A stretch of 64,000 nucleotides of DNA from Dyadobacter sp. CY347 (GTDB lineage Bacteria > Bacteroidota > Bacteroidia > Cytophagales > Spirosomataceae). The notes beneath the pieces were generated by a model, which was not told where the DNA came from, did no database searches, and saw only the letters and a program-made list of their open reading frames with translations. The stretch lies in NCBI RefSeq assembly GCF_021502655.1, contig NZ_JAKFFT010000008.1, positions 248,001-312,000 of the forward strand, written 5' to 3'. A program made the position numbers and the translations under genes. Below, piece by piece: positions 1 to 9,749 of the stretch; position 1 is the stretch's first letter; each line of letters begins with the position of its first letter.

Positions 1-2624
1 TCCGTAATTTCCTGACCAGAAGCCAAGATCATTTCGTTAGACAAAGGATCAAATACATCATGAACACTTACACGACCCAGGATACGCTCAGAAAGTGGCT
101 CAACGATATCTTCGTTGTCTTTCAAAGCAGAAATTGCAATTCCGCGAAGGGATCCGCAGTCTGTTTCGATAACAACAACATCTTGTGCAACGTCATGCAG
201 ACGACGTGTCAGGTAACCCGCATCAGCCGTTTTCAAGGCTGTATCGGCAAGACCTTTACGTGCACCGTGTGTTGAGATAAAGTATTCAAGAACGTCCAAA
301 CCTTCTTTAAAGTTGGAAAGGATCGGGTTCTCGATGATTTCACCTGCACCACCCGCGATGTTTTTCTGAGGCTTGGCCATAAGACCCCTCATTCCACCCA
401 GCTGACGGATTTGCTCGCGCGAACCACGTGCACCTGAGTGCATCATCATATAAATTGAGTTAAATCCGCCTTGGTCTGTTTCCAATTGCTTCATCAACGT
501 CTCTGTAATGCGTGAGTTAACACGTGTCCAGATATCAATAACCTGGTTGTAACGCTCGTTTTCAGTGATAAGACCCATCAAGTAGTTGCTCCAAACGTTT
601 TCTACGTCCAGTTTCGCTTGCTCGATTAGCTTCACTTTTTCGTCTGGCACCATTACGTCGTTCAATCCCATTGACAAACCGCCTTTGAAGGCCATTTGGA
701 AACCAAGTTCTTTGATCTCATCCAGGAACTGAGCTGTACGCGCAACACCAGCCAATTTGAACACCAAACCAATGATCTGCTGCAATTTTTTCTTAGTCAG
801 CAATTCATTAATGTAACCTACTTCCTCAGGAACAGCCTGATTGAAAAGGATACGTCCGGCAACGGTGTCAACCATTTTCGTTTCAAATGTTCCGTCGTCG
901 TTACGTACGCGCAGGCGGCATTTGATATTAGCATGTTTTGACAATTTGCCTTCGTTGATGGCAATGATCACTTCGTCTGGACCGTAGAAAATCATTCCTT
1001 CTCCGATAATCGGATATTCAGGAGTGCTTATGCGGCCTTTTGTTACATAATACAGACCCAAAACCATGTCTTGTGATGGAACCGTAATCGGTGCACCGTT
1101 GGCAGGGTTAAGAATGTTATGTGACGAAAGCATCAACATCGAAGCTTCCAAAACGGCTTCCTGACCCAATGGCACGTGAACGGCCATCTGGTCACCGTCA
1201 AAGTCAGCGTTGAATGCAGTACAAACCAATGGGTGCAACTGAATCGCTTTTCCTTCGATCAGTTTAGGCTGGAATGCCTGGATCCCCAAACGGTGCAATG
1301 TTGGAGCACGGTTAAGCAGAACAGGATGTCCTTTCAAAACGTTTTCCAAAATATCCCAAATCACAGGATCTTTACGATCTACAATCTTCTTAGCTGATTT
1401 TACAGTTTTAACAATTCCACGCTCGATCAGCTTGCGGATAATGAACGGCTTGAATAATTCTGCCGCCATATCTTTTGGCAAACCGCACTCGTGCAATTTC
1501 AATTCAGGTCCAACAACGATTACCGAACGACCAGAATAATCGACACGCTTACCAAGCAAGTTTTGACGGAAACGTCCTTGCTTACCTTTCAGCATGTCAG
1601 AAAGTGATTTCAATGCACGGTTACCTTCTGAACGCACCGCGTTTACTTTACGGCTGTTATCGAAAAGCGAATCGACCGCTTCCTGCAACATCCTTTTTTC
1701 GTTACGCAAAATCACCTCAGGTGCTTTGATCTCGATCAGACGCTTCAAACGGTTGTTCCGAATGATCACCCGACGATAAAGGTCGTTCAAATCGGAAGTC
1801 GCGAAACGACCACCATCCAAAGGCACTAGCGGACGAAGTTCTGGTGGAATAACCGGAACCATCTTGATCACCATCCATTCCGGACGGTTTTCGATGCGTG
1901 TATTGGCATCACGGAATGCTTCTACAACTTTCAGACGCTTTAATGCTTCTGCTTTACGTTGCTGCGAAGTGTCCGTTGCTGCCTGGTGACGAAGTTCGTA
2001 TGAAAGCTCATCCAGTTTGATCCGGTTCAAAAGCATTTCAAGCGCATCGGCACCCATCTTCGCGATAAACTTGTTTGGATCCGTGTCCGGAAGCATTTGG
2101 TTTTCGCGAGGCAATTTGTCGATGATATCCAGATATTCATCTTCTGTCAAGAAATCAAGATAACCTACGCCATCTTCTTCCTTGATACCAGCCTGAACTA
2201 CTGCATATCGCTCGTAATAAATAATTTGATCCAGTTTCTTGGTAGAAAGTCCAAGCAAGTAACCGATTTTGTTCGGCAAGCTGCGGAAATACCAGATATG
2301 TGCAACAGGAACAACGAGTTCAATGTGGCCCATACGCTCGCGACGCACCTTTTTCTCAGTAACCTCTACACCGCAACGGTCGCAGATGATTCCTTTGTAA
2401 CGGATACGTTTGTATTTCCCACAATGACATTCCCAGTCCTTTACAGGACCGAAGATCCTTTCGCAGAATAATCCGCCCATCTCCGGCTTGTAAGTCCGGT
2501 AGTTGATGGTTTCAGGCTGTGTTACTTCACCGAAAGAGCTCTCAAGGATAGACTCAGGTGAAGCCAGACTGATCGTCATTCTGGAAAAATCACTATTAAG
2601 TTTTTTGTTCTTTTTGAAAGACAT
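1..2624 (-). CDS. rpoC: RNA polymerase beta' subunit, N-terminal part
   Basis: Largest catalytic subunit of RNA polymerase; it carries the active-site magnesium. Only the first ~874 residues are inside the window and the gene continues past the left edge. Directly visible are the N-terminal zinc-binding cysteines (CxC, then CxxC about 14 residues on, near residues 68-86) and the absolutely conserved NADFDGD magnesium motif at residues 472-478. The start is the ATG at 2622-2624, giving MSFKKNKKLN, as in relatives. It lies 79 bases after rpoB, and that gap holds a strong RNA fold, so the two genes are almost certainly cotranscribed. Confidence 0.98.
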   Translation of the reverse strand, partial: MSFKKNKKLNSDFSRMTISLASPESILESSFGEVTQPETINYRTYKPEMGGLFCERIFGPVKDWECHCGKYKRIRYKGIICDRCGVEVTEKKVRRERMGHIELVVPVAHIWYFRSLPNKIGYLLGLSTKKLDQIIYYERYAVVQAGIKEEDGVGYLDFLTEDEYLDIIDKLPRENQMLPDTDPNKFIAKMGADALEMLLNRIKLDELSYELRHQAATDTSQQRKAEALKRLKVVEAFRDANTRIENRPEWMVIKMVPVIPPELRPLVPLDGGRFATSDLNDLYRRVIIRNNRLKRLIEIKAPEVILRNEKRMLQEAVDSLFDNSRKVNAVRSEGNRALKSLSDMLKGKQGRFRQNLLGKRVDYSGRSVIVVGPELKLHECGLPKDMAAELFKPFIIRKLIERGIVKTVKSAKKIVDRKDPVIWDILENVLKGHPVLLNRAPTLHRLGIQAFQPKLIEGKAIQLHPLVCTAFNADFDGDQMAVHVPLGQEAVLEASMLMLSSHNILNPANGAPITVPSQDMVLGLYYVTKGRISTPEYPIIGEGMIFYGPDEVIIAINEGKLSKHANIKCRLRVRNDDGTFETKMVDTVAGRILFNQAVPEEVGYINELLTKKKLQQIIGLVFKLAGVARTAQFLDEIKELGFQMAFKGGLSMGLNDVMVPDEKVKLIEQAKLDVENVWSNYLMGLITENERYNQVIDIWTRVNSRITETLMKQLETDQGGFNSIYMMMHSGARGSREQIRQLGGMRGLMAKPQKNIAGGAGEIIENPILSNFKEGLDVLEYFISTHGARKGLADTALKTADAGYLTRRLHDVAQDVVVIETDCGSLRGIAISALKDNEDIVEPLSERILGRVSVHDVFDPLSNEMILASGQEIT

Positions 2625-2645
2625 AATTAAAAAGTCGTTTGTCTG

Positions 2646-2700
2646 TTAGTCGAAACTCAATTGATTTCATTATGGCGCGGTTTCCCGCGCCAACGACTAA
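2646..2700 (-). promoter_or_regulatory. Structured rpoB-rpoC intergenic RNA, three-way-junction-like
   Basis: Seen in the sequence: an outer 7-bp stem (2646-2652 with 2694-2700, TTAGTCG/CGACTAA) encloses an 8-bp G+C-rich hairpin (2673-2680 with 2685-2692) capped by a GAAA tetraloop on the transcribed strand. It also encloses a weaker hairpin (2653-2658 with 2663-2667, loop AATT). It starts 3 nt after the rpoB stop and ends 21 nt before the rpoC start. No U-run follows, so it does not look like a terminator. Processing, mRNA stability or translational control are possible roles (inference). Confidence 0.6.
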
Positions 2701-2703
2701 ATA

Positions 2704-5700
2704 TTAGTCCAGTGTAATCTCCAATGCTAATCCACGAAGCTCGTGAACAAGTACGTTGAATGACTCCGGAATATTCGGTTTCGGAAGGTTTTCACCTTTC
2801 ACGATTGCTTCATATGCTTTGGCACGGCCCACCACGTCATCAGATTTAACCGTTAGGATTTCCTGAAGAATGTGAGATGCACCGAATGCTTCAAGCGCCC
2901 ACACTTCCATTTCTCCAAAACGCTGACCTCCGAATTGTGCTTTACCACCCAATGGCTGCTGCGTGATGAGTGAGTATGGCCCGATAGAACGCGCGTGCAT
3001 CTTATCATCAACCAAGTGACCCAATTTCATCATGTACATCAAACCAACTGTAATAGGCTGATCAAAACGATCTCCGCTCAAACCATTGTAAAGGAATGTA
3101 CGTCCCCAGTCTGGCAAACCAGCTTCTTTCAACTCAGCCGCAACTTCTGCTTCCGTAGCTCCATCGAAGATCGGAGTAGCATAGCGACGACCCAGTTTCA
3201 GACCTGCCCAAGCAAGAATGGTTTCATATATCTGACCAATGTTCATACGTGAAGGCACCCCTAGTGGGTTCAACACGATATCCATTGGCGTTCCGTCTTC
3301 AAGGAATGGCATATCTTCATCACGAACGATACGGGCAACAACCCCTTTGTTACCGTGACGACCCGCCATTTTATCCCCAACTTTCAATTTACGTTTCTTA
3401 GCAATGTATACTTTCGCCAATTTCACGATTCCAGCTGGAAGCTCATCACCTACTTCAAGCGCAAAACGATCGCGTTTGAAACGGCCCATCAATTCACTGC
3501 GGGCGTTCAGGTAATTTTTCAAAACCAACGAAACTTGCAAGTTGGTTTCAGAATCCTCAGTCCAAGAATCTGTCAGCACGTCACCGATCAAGTTAACTTC
3601 TTCGGCAACTGCATATTGAGACTCATCGCGGTAAGGGTTGTTTGCAGGGAAAAGGTTCTCCGAGATATTTCTCACATTGAACTTCATTCCTTTACTTACT
3701 AACTCATCACCAAACTTGTGTTTAACACCTTGGCTGGTTTTACCGTCAACCAGTGCAACCAACTTCTCAATGATACGACCACGAAGCGCTGTAAGCTCAC
3801 GGCCATATTTCTTCATCAATAAGCGAAGCTCGTCTTTGTGTTTAGCACGCTCTTCTTTGGTTGGCCGAGAGAAAAGTTTAGTGTCAATAACCACACCTTT
3901 CATCGATGGTGGTGCTTTTTTAGAAGCATCCTTCACATCACCTGCTTTATCACCAAAGATCGCACGAAGCAGTTTTTCTTCCGGAGTTGGATCTGATTCT
4001 CCTTTTGGAGTGATCTTACCAATTAGTATATCTCCTTCTTTTACTTCTGTACCAACCTGAACGATACCATTTTCGTCAAGATTCTTAACAGTTTCCTCAC
4101 TTACGTTTGGAATCTCAGCTGTAAGCTCTTCTTCTCCACGTTTTGTATCCCGCACTTCCAATTCAAATTCTTCAATGTGAATAGAAGTAAAGATATCTTC
4201 ACGAACCACTTTCTCCGAGATTACAATCGCATCCTCAAAGTTGTATCCTTGCCAAGGCATGAACGCAACCAAAAGGTTACGGCCCAATGCAAGTTCACCA
4301 CCTTCTGTACCATATCCCTGGCAAAGTGCTTCTCCCTTTTTCACCTTTTGGCCTTTAAGAACCATTGGTTGAAGGTTAAGGCAAGTGTCCTGGTTGGTAC
4401 GACGGAATTTAACAAGATCGTAAGAAACGCTGTCTTCAATAAAGCTTACAAGGCGCTCATCATCTGTTCTGTCGTATTTAACAACGATTTTCTTAGCATC
4501 TACAAACTCAATTACACCGTCACCTTCTGCAACAACAAGTGCACGTGAATCCATTGCAACACGCTTTTCAAGGCCTGTTCCAACGATTGGCGCTTGTGGT
4601 CGCAACAATGGAACACCTTGGCGCTGCATGTTAGATCCCATCAAAGCACGGTTGGCATCATCATGTTCCAGGAATGGAATCAACGAAGCAGCAACCGAAA
4701 CGATCTGGTTCGCAGCAACGTCCATAAAAGACGCTTGCGAAGGATCAACCATTGGGAAGTCACCTTCAAAACGCGTTTTGATTTTTTCTACCGTAAAGTT
4801 TCCTTTATCATCTACAGAAGCATTCGCTTGTGCAATGTATTTGGAGTCTTCTTCTTCGGCAGTCATATATATAAGCTCATCAGTCAGCTTACCAGCACCA
4901 TCGATTACGCGATAAGGTGTTTCGATAAAGCCCATTCCATTCACTTTTGCAAAAACGCAAAGGGATGAAATCAAACCAATGTTTGGACCTTCCGGTGTTT
5001 CAATCGTACAAAGACGACCGTAGTGCGTGTAGTGAACGTCACGAACCTCGAAACCAGCTCTTTCGCGAGAAAGACCACCAGGTCCAAGTGCAGACATTCT
5101 ACGCTTGTGCGTAATCTCAGCCAATGGATTGGTTTGATCCATGAACTGTGACAATTGGTTTGTACCAAAGAATGAGTTGATAACAGAAGACAAAGTCCGC
5201 GCATTGATCAAATCAACAGGCTTGAAATCTTCATTATCACGCACATTCATACGCTCCTTAATTGTACGCGCCATACGTGCAAGACCTACACCAAACTGAG
5301 CATAAAGCTGCTCGCCTACCGTACGCACACGACGGTTTGACAAGTGGTCAATATCATCGACAACCGCTTTTGCATTGATCAAACCGATCAAATACTTCAC
5401 GATGGAAACGATATCGCCTGTTGTAAGAACGCGAACGTCCAAACTTGTGTCAGAACCTAATTTTTTGTTGATCCTATAACGGCCAACATCACCAAGGTCG
5501 TAACGTTTGTCACTGAAGAACAAGCTCTGGATTACATCGCGAGCAGTTTGTTCGTCCGGTGCCTCAGCATTACGCAATTGGCGGTAAATTTGCTCAACTG
5601 CCTCTTTATCAGAGTTTGAGCTATCTTTTTGAAGCGTATTATAAATAATGTTATAATCCGCAACATTCATATCTTCTTTATGCAGAATAACAGATTTCTG

Positions 5701-6570
5701 GCCTGATTCTACAATCACTTCGATGTCCTCAGCAGAAATTGTTGAATCACGCTCAAGCAACACTTCGTTACGTTGAATAGAAACAACTTCGCCAGTATCT
5801 TCGTCAACGAAATCTTCTGTCCAAGTTCTCAAAACCCTTGCAGCCAAGCGACGGCCAACAGCTTTTTTCAAGTTTGTTGGTGTTGCACTGATTTCTTCTG
5901 ACAATCCAAAAAGGTCTAGGATATCTTTATCAGATCCGAAACCGATGGCACGAAGCAATGTTGTTACCGGGAATTTTTTCTTACGGTCGATGTACGCGTA
6001 CATCACATTGTTCACGTCTGTCGAGAATTCAATCCAAGATCCCTTGAAAGGGATAATACGTGCAGAGTACAATTTAGAACCGTTAGTGTGCTTGCTCATG
6101 GAGAAGAACACACCTGGTGAGCGGTGAAGTTGTGAAACGATAACACGCTCAGCACCATTGATGACGAAAGAACCTCTTTCAGTCATGTAAGGAATGTTTC
6201 CCAAGAAGACTTCCTGCTCAATGGTTTCAAATTCTTCATGATCAGCATCATTACAAATCAACCGTAATTTTGCTTTTAACGGCACTGCATAAGTCAGTCC
6301 GCGATCAATGGATTCATCGACAGAATATTTCGGTGGTTCAAGAAGATAATCAATGAACTCCAACACGAAATTGTCGCGTGAATCGGCAATAGGAAAGTTT
6401 TCTGCGAAAACTTTGTACAATCCTTCTCCCGAACGATCTTCAACCGATGTATCAAGACTGAAGAAATCGCGGAACGACTGAACCTGGATTCCTAGCAAAT
6501 CCGGATAATCGATAATCTGATTGATCCTTGAAAAGTTTTTTCTAGGTGTTGTTGCTTTAATTGTAGCCAA
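2704..6570 (-). CDS. rpoB: RNA polymerase beta subunit
   Basis: Full-length beta subunit (1288 aa), core of RNA polymerase and the rifampicin target. The rifampicin pocket near residues 470-500 reads SQFMDQTNPL...THKRRMSALGPGG, with Asp478, His488 and Ser493 at the classic resistance sites, so it has the susceptible-type residues. The C-terminal block GGKAQFGGQRFGEMEVWALE is intact. The only sensible start is a TTG codon (6568-6570), giving MATIKATTPRKNF as in relatives; there is no ATG nearby in frame. It follows rplL after an unusually long 321-base spacer and precedes rpoC. Confidence 0.98.
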   Translation of the reverse strand: MATIKATTPRKNFSRINQIIDYPDLLGIQVQSFRDFFSLDTSVEDRSGEGLYKVFAENFPIADSRDNFVLEFIDYLLEPPKYSVDESIDRGLTYAVPLKAKLRLICNDADHEEFETIEQEVFLGNIPYMTERGSFVINGAERVIVSQLHRSPGVFFSMSKHTNGSKLYSARIIPFKGSWIEFSTDVNNVMYAYIDRKKKFPVTTLLRAIGFGSDKDILDLFGLSEEISATPTNLKKAVGRRLAARVLRTWTEDFVDEDTGEVVSIQRNEVLLERDSTISAEDIEVIVESGQKSVILHKEDMNVADYNIIYNTLQKDSSNSDKEAVEQIYRQLRNAEAPDEQTARDVIQSLFFSDKRYDLGDVGRYRINKKLGSDTSLDVRVLTTGDIVSIVKYLIGLINAKAVVDDIDHLSNRRVRTVGEQLYAQFGVGLARMARTIKERMNVRDNEDFKPVDLINARTLSSVINSFFGTNQLSQFMDQTNPLAEITHKRRMSALGPGGLSRERAGFEVRDVHYTHYGRLCTIETPEGPNIGLISSLCVFAKVNGMGFIETPYRVIDGAGKLTDELIYMTAEEEDSKYIAQANASVDDKGNFTVEKIKTRFEGDFPMVDPSQASFMDVAANQIVSVAASLIPFLEHDDANRALMGSNMQRQGVPLLRPQAPIVGTGLEKRVAMDSRALVVAEGDGVIEFVDAKKIVVKYDRTDDERLVSFIEDSVSYDLVKFRRTNQDTCLNLQPMVLKGQKVKKGEALCQGYGTEGGELALGRNLLVAFMPWQGYNFEDAIVISEKVVREDIFTSIHIEEFELEVRDTKRGEEELTAEIPNVSEETVKNLDENGIVQVGTEVKEGDILIGKITPKGESDPTPEEKLLRAIFGDKAGDVKDASKKAPPSMKGVVIDTKLFSRPTKEERAKHKDELRLLMKKYGRELTALRGRIIEKLVALVDGKTSQGVKHKFGDELVSKGMKFNVRNISENLFPANNPYRDESQYAVAEEVNLIGDVLTDSWTEDSETNLQVSLVLKNYLNARSELMGRFKRDRFALEVGDELPAGIVKLAKVYIAKKRKLKVGDKMAGRHGNKGVVARIVRDEDMPFLEDGTPMDIVLNPLGVPSRMNIGQIYETILAWAGLKLGRRYATPIFDGATEAEVAAELKEAGLPDWGRTFLYNGLSGDRFDQPITVGLMYMMKLGHLVDDKMHARSIGPYSLITQQPLGGKAQFGGQRFGEMEVWALEAFGASHILQEILTVKSDDVVGRAKAYEAIVKGENLPKPNIPESFNVLVHELRGLALEITLD

Positions 6571-6891
6571 GGCTATGTTTGATTTGGGTTAGTAGAAAAA
6601 CTAATGCGCCGGAGTAACCTTTACGCGCCGCAATCGTAATAATTAGTTTTAAACCTAATCTATTGCCTCGTAGAGATAAATAACTGCCCCTATTCTCCTT
6701 TCCTACGAGTAAAGAAGTGTTTCGCGCAAATTATTTGAAAAGAAGAATGATGAACCCGGAATAAATGAAGGGCTATCTAAGTACAAACGCAAAAAAAGTA
6801 TTTTTCGTTTGGTATACACATAAATAGGAAAAAGACCTGACGTTAATCAGGCCTCATTCCTTAGAATTATAGGCTTTTGGTATAAAGCAAA
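6571..6891. other. rplL-rpoB spacer, no gene
   Basis: No protein gene is supported here. It holds a weak terminator-like hairpin near the rplL end (6836-6851) and a 7-bp inverted repeat, CTCGTAG at 6667-6673 with CTACGAG at 6703-6709. No TAnnTTTG promoter box was found on the minus strand, so rpoBC expression most likely depends on read-through from upstream. In E. coli an attenuator and an RNase III site lie in the equivalent spacer, so a regulatory role is plausible but unproven. Confidence 0.6.
6831..6851 (-). terminator. Weak attenuator-like hairpin after rplL
   Basis: A 5-bp stem (6836-6840 with 6847-6851, CCTGA/TCAGG) with a 6-nt loop, followed on the minus strand by TC and five T residues. 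The stem is short, so partial termination (attenuation between the ribosomal protein genes and rpoBC) fits better than a full stop. Confidence 0.4.
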
Positions 6892-7278
6892 TTACTTCAC
6901 TTCAACTTCTGCACCTGCTTCTTCAAGTTGTTTTTTCAAAGCTTCCGCTTCGTCTTTTGCAACTCCTTCTTTAACAGGCTTTGGAGCACCGTCAACTAGT
7001 TCTTTTGCTTCTTTCAAGCCAAGACCTGTAAGGTCTTTAACCAATTTCACAACAGCAAGTTTGCTTGCGCCAGCTGCTTTCAAGATTACATCAAAAGATG
7101 TTTTCTCTTCAGCCGCAGGAGCATCTGAACCACCGCCAGCAGCAGGACCTGCTACCATAACTGCACCAGCAGCTGCAGGCTCAATACCGTACTCGTCTTT
7201 AAGAATTGTAGCCAATTCGTTCACTTCTTTAACCGTAAGGTTAACAAGCTGTTCTGCGAAAGCTTTCAAATCTGCCAT
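6892..7278 (-). CDS. rplL: 50S ribosomal protein L7/L12
   Basis: Stalk protein of the large subunit (128 aa) that recruits translation factors. The N-terminal dimerisation helix region (about residues 1-32), a flexible Ala/Gly/Pro hinge (about 35-55) and the C-terminal factor-binding domain with the LKEAKELVDGAPKPVKEG signature are all present. It starts at ATG 7276-7278, 85 bases after rplJ, as in the usual rplJL pair. Confidence 0.98.
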   Translation of the reverse strand: MADLKAFAEQLVNLTVKEVNELATILKDEYGIEPAAAGAVMVAGPAAGGGSDAPAAEEKTSFDVILKAAGASKLAVVKLVKDLTGLGLKEAKELVDGAPKPVKEGVAKDEAEALKKQLEEAGAEVEVK

Positions 7279-7363
7279 TTTTATTTAGATTTTTTGATTA
7301 TACAATAAGATGATTTTAAAAGCTCCATTTTTTGTCCCGGAGAGCTCAGCCTGGCTATTAATA

Positions 7364-7894
7364 TTAGTCTTCTTTTTCAGACAAGGTCTTCAAGATACCA
7401 GCCAATTTGTTTCCACCGCTTTGTAGGGCGCCGATAACATTTTTAGCAGGTGATTGCAACAATCCGATAATCTCTCCAATCATTTCTTGTTTTGATTTCA
7501 GAGCGATCAGAACGTCAAGCTGGCTTTCACCAACGAAAATAGATGAATCAACAGAAGCTCCTTTAAATTTAAGCTTGTCACTACCTGATTTCTTTTTGAA
7601 TTCTTTAATCAATTGTGCAGGAACCTTACCTGACTCCGGGTGAAACATAACTCCGGAAAATCCTTTCAAAACTTCGTCAAAAGAGGAATAATCCGTATCT
7701 AATGTTTCTAATGCTTTCTTAATCAATGTATTCTTAACAACACGATACTCCACACCACGTTCGAAGCAAAGGCCTCTTAGCTGGTTTGTTTCACCTACAG
7801 ACATTCCGTTTGCGCTGGTGATATAGAAGTATGGGGTGCTAGCGAATTTTTGACTTAACTCGTCTATAATTACTGCTTTCTCTTCCCGTGTCAT
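7364..7894 (-). CDS. rplJ: 50S ribosomal protein L10
   Basis: Base of the ribosomal stalk (176 aa); binds 23S rRNA and carries the L7/L12 dimers. The ATG at 7892-7894 gives MTREEKAVIIDEL, matching L10 proteins; an upstream in-frame extension into rplA is rejected. It starts one base after the rplA stop codon, so the two are probably translationally coupled. Confidence 0.97.
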   Translation of the reverse strand: MTREEKAVIIDELSQKFASTPYFYITSANGMSVGETNQLRGLCFERGVEYRVVKNTLIKKALETLDTDYSSFDEVLKGFSGVMFHPESGKVPAQLIKEFKKKSGSDKLKFKGASVDSSIFVGESQLDVLIALKSKQEMIGEIIGLLQSPAKNVIGALQSGGNKLAGILKTLSEKED

Positions 7895-7895
7895 A

Positions 7896-8594
7896 TTATA
7901 ATCCTGGAATCGTGTTTTTATCAATAGTAACACCCGGGCTCATCGTGCTTGACAAGTGAATGCTTTTAACGTAAGTTCCTTTTGCCGATGATGGTTTAAG
8001 GCGAACCAGAGTATTGATAACTTCTGTAGCATTTTGTACAAGCTGCTCGTTTCCAAAAGAAACTTTACCAACACTTGTGTGAATGATTCCTGTTTTGTCA
8101 ACTTTGAAATCAATCTTACCTGCTTTTACTTCCTTCACAGCTTTCGCTACGTCCGGCGTTACCGTTCCTGATTTAGGGTTTGGCATCAATCCGCGAGGAC
8201 CTAAAACCTTACCTAACCGTCCCACTTTTGCCATCACACTCGGCATTGTGATAATTACGTCGATGTCTGTCCAGCCTTGTTCTATCTTTTGGATATATTC
8301 ATCAAGACCAACATAATCCGCTCCTGCTTCTTTCGCTTCTGCCTCCTTATCCGGAGTACACAAAACCAATACACGAACTTCTTTTCCGGTTCCGTGTGGC
8401 AATGTTACCACGCCACGTACCATCTGATCAGCTTTACGAGGATCTACGCCCAAACGAACGTCGATATCCACGGAAGAATCAAATTTGGTATAAGAAATCG
8501 TCTTAAGTACGTCCGCTGCCTGCTCAAGAGAGTAAACTTGATTCGCGTCGAATTTCGAAAGAGCTTCTTTTTGCTTTTTGGTTAATTTTCCCAT
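7896..8594 (-). CDS. rplA: 50S ribosomal protein L1
   Basis: L1 stalk protein (232 aa) that helps release deacylated tRNA from the E site and in many bacteria represses its own operon by binding mRNA. The start at 8592-8594 gives MGKLTKKQKEALSKFD, the family N-terminus; a 24-residue upstream extension into rplK is spurious. The conserved block GRLGKVLGPRGLMPNPKSGT is present near residue 120. It lies 37 bases after rplK. Confidence 0.98.
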   Translation of the reverse strand: MGKLTKKQKEALSKFDANQVYSLEQAADVLKTISYTKFDSSVDIDVRLGVDPRKADQMVRGVVTLPHGTGKEVRVLVLCTPDKEAEAKEAGADYVGLDEYIQKIEQGWTDIDVIITMPSVMAKVGRLGKVLGPRGLMPNPKSGTVTPDVAKAVKEVKAGKIDFKVDKTGIIHTSVGKVSFGNEQLVQNATEVINTLVRLKPSSAKGTYVKSIHLSSTMSPGVTIDKNTIPGL

Positions 8595-8631
8595 GTTCTT
8601 TGTTTCTTTCAGCGTATAAATATTTTTACGC

Positions 8632-9081
8632 TCAGTTGTTTTCTTCCCACGGGGCCTTGCCTGCAACAGTAATACCCATACTACGAGCCGTTCCCGCTAT
8701 CATTTTCATAGCAGAATCAATTGTAAAGCAGTTTAAGTCTGGCATCTTAGTTTCAGCGATCGTACGAACCTGATCCCATGATACCGAACCCACTTTTAAA
8801 CGGTTTGGCTGAGCCGAACCGGTCTTTACTTTTGATGCTTCCAGAAGCAGAATCGCGGCCGGGGGGGTCTTAATGACAAAGTCAAAAGACTTATCCTTAT
8901 AGTAAGTAATAACTACCGGCAATACCACACCCATTTTATCCTGGGTACGGCCATTGAATTGCTTGCAAAACTCCATGATATTCAAACCTTTCGATCCTAA
9001 TGCAGGACCGATTGGAGGTGAAGGGTTGGCTTGGCCACCTTTTACCTGTAGTTTGACGTATCCACCTATTTCTTTTGCCAT
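8632..9081 (-). CDS. rplK: 50S ribosomal protein L11
   Basis: L11 (149 aa, normal length) binds the GTPase-associated region of 23S rRNA. The N-terminal domain has GGQANPSPPIGPALGSKGLN, the proline-rich thiostrepton-region signature, followed by the rRNA-binding C-terminal domain with the conserved TARSMGI near the end. It is between nusG and rplA, the near-universal order. Confidence 0.98.
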   Translation of the reverse strand: MAKEIGGYVKLQVKGGQANPSPPIGPALGSKGLNIMEFCKQFNGRTQDKMGVVLPVVITYYKDKSFDFVIKTPPAAILLLEASKVKTGSAQPNRLKVGSVSWDQVRTIAETKMPDLNCFTIDSAMKMIAGTARSMGITVAGKAPWEENN

Positions 9082-9158
9082 TGTTTTGTAATTTGTCGGT
9101 TCATTGATTGTTTAACGGCTTAACATGCAAGTGGAAGCTTACCCTGCCCGTTACTCTT

Positions 9159-9713
9159 TCAACTATCCTTTTCTACTTGTGCGTAACTGAGTTCCACGGG
9201 TGTATTACGCCCGAATATTTTTACAACTACATTGAGTTTTTTCTTCTCGTCAAATACTTCTTCAACCACGCCGATGAATCCGCTGAAAGGACCGTCAACA
9301 ACTTTGACAGTTTCCCCTCTGATAAAGGACATGCTTGGTGCTTCTTCGTGTTGTTCAGCTTCATCAACTTTCCCTAAAATTCTGTTAATTTCAGATTGAC
9401 GAAGTGGAACAGGAACTTTTGAGTTGCCTTCTGCACTTCCGAGGAAGCCGATAACACCAGGAATACTTGTTATAATGTGTAGAACCTCACCTTTGGACAG
9501 ATCTGCTGAAATGATAATGTAACCAGGAAAGAAATTTTTCTCCCTTACACGTTTCTTTCCGTTACGCATCTCATATATCTTCTCAGAAGGTATCAGAATT
9601 TGCGGAACGAATTCATCCAGTTTCTGCCGAGCTATTTCATTTTCAATGTAGGACTTGATCTTTTTTTCTTGTCCGGACACTGCTCTCAATACAAACCAAT
9701 TTAGACTACTCAT
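9159..9713 (-). CDS. nusG: Transcription termination/antitermination factor NusG
   Basis: NusG (184 aa) binds RNA polymerase and couples transcription to translation and Rho. The NGN domain (about residues 5-110) begins NWFVLRAVSGQEKK and contains the FFPGYI signature; the C-terminal KOW domain (about 125-180) contains GETVKVVDGPFSGFIGVVEE. It sits between secE and rplK in the standard order. Confidence 0.98.
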   Translation of the reverse strand: MSSLNWFVLRAVSGQEKKIKSYIENEIARQKLDEFVPQILIPSEKIYEMRNGKKRVREKNFFPGYIIISADLSKGEVLHIITSIPGVIGFLGSAEGNSKVPVPLRQSEINRILGKVDEAEQHEEAPSMSFIRGETVKVVDGPFSGFIGVVEEVFDEKKKLNVVVKIFGRNTPVELSYAQVEKDS

Positions 9714-9749
9714 ACATTACGGGGGTTGCCACTATAATAAAAAATAGCC

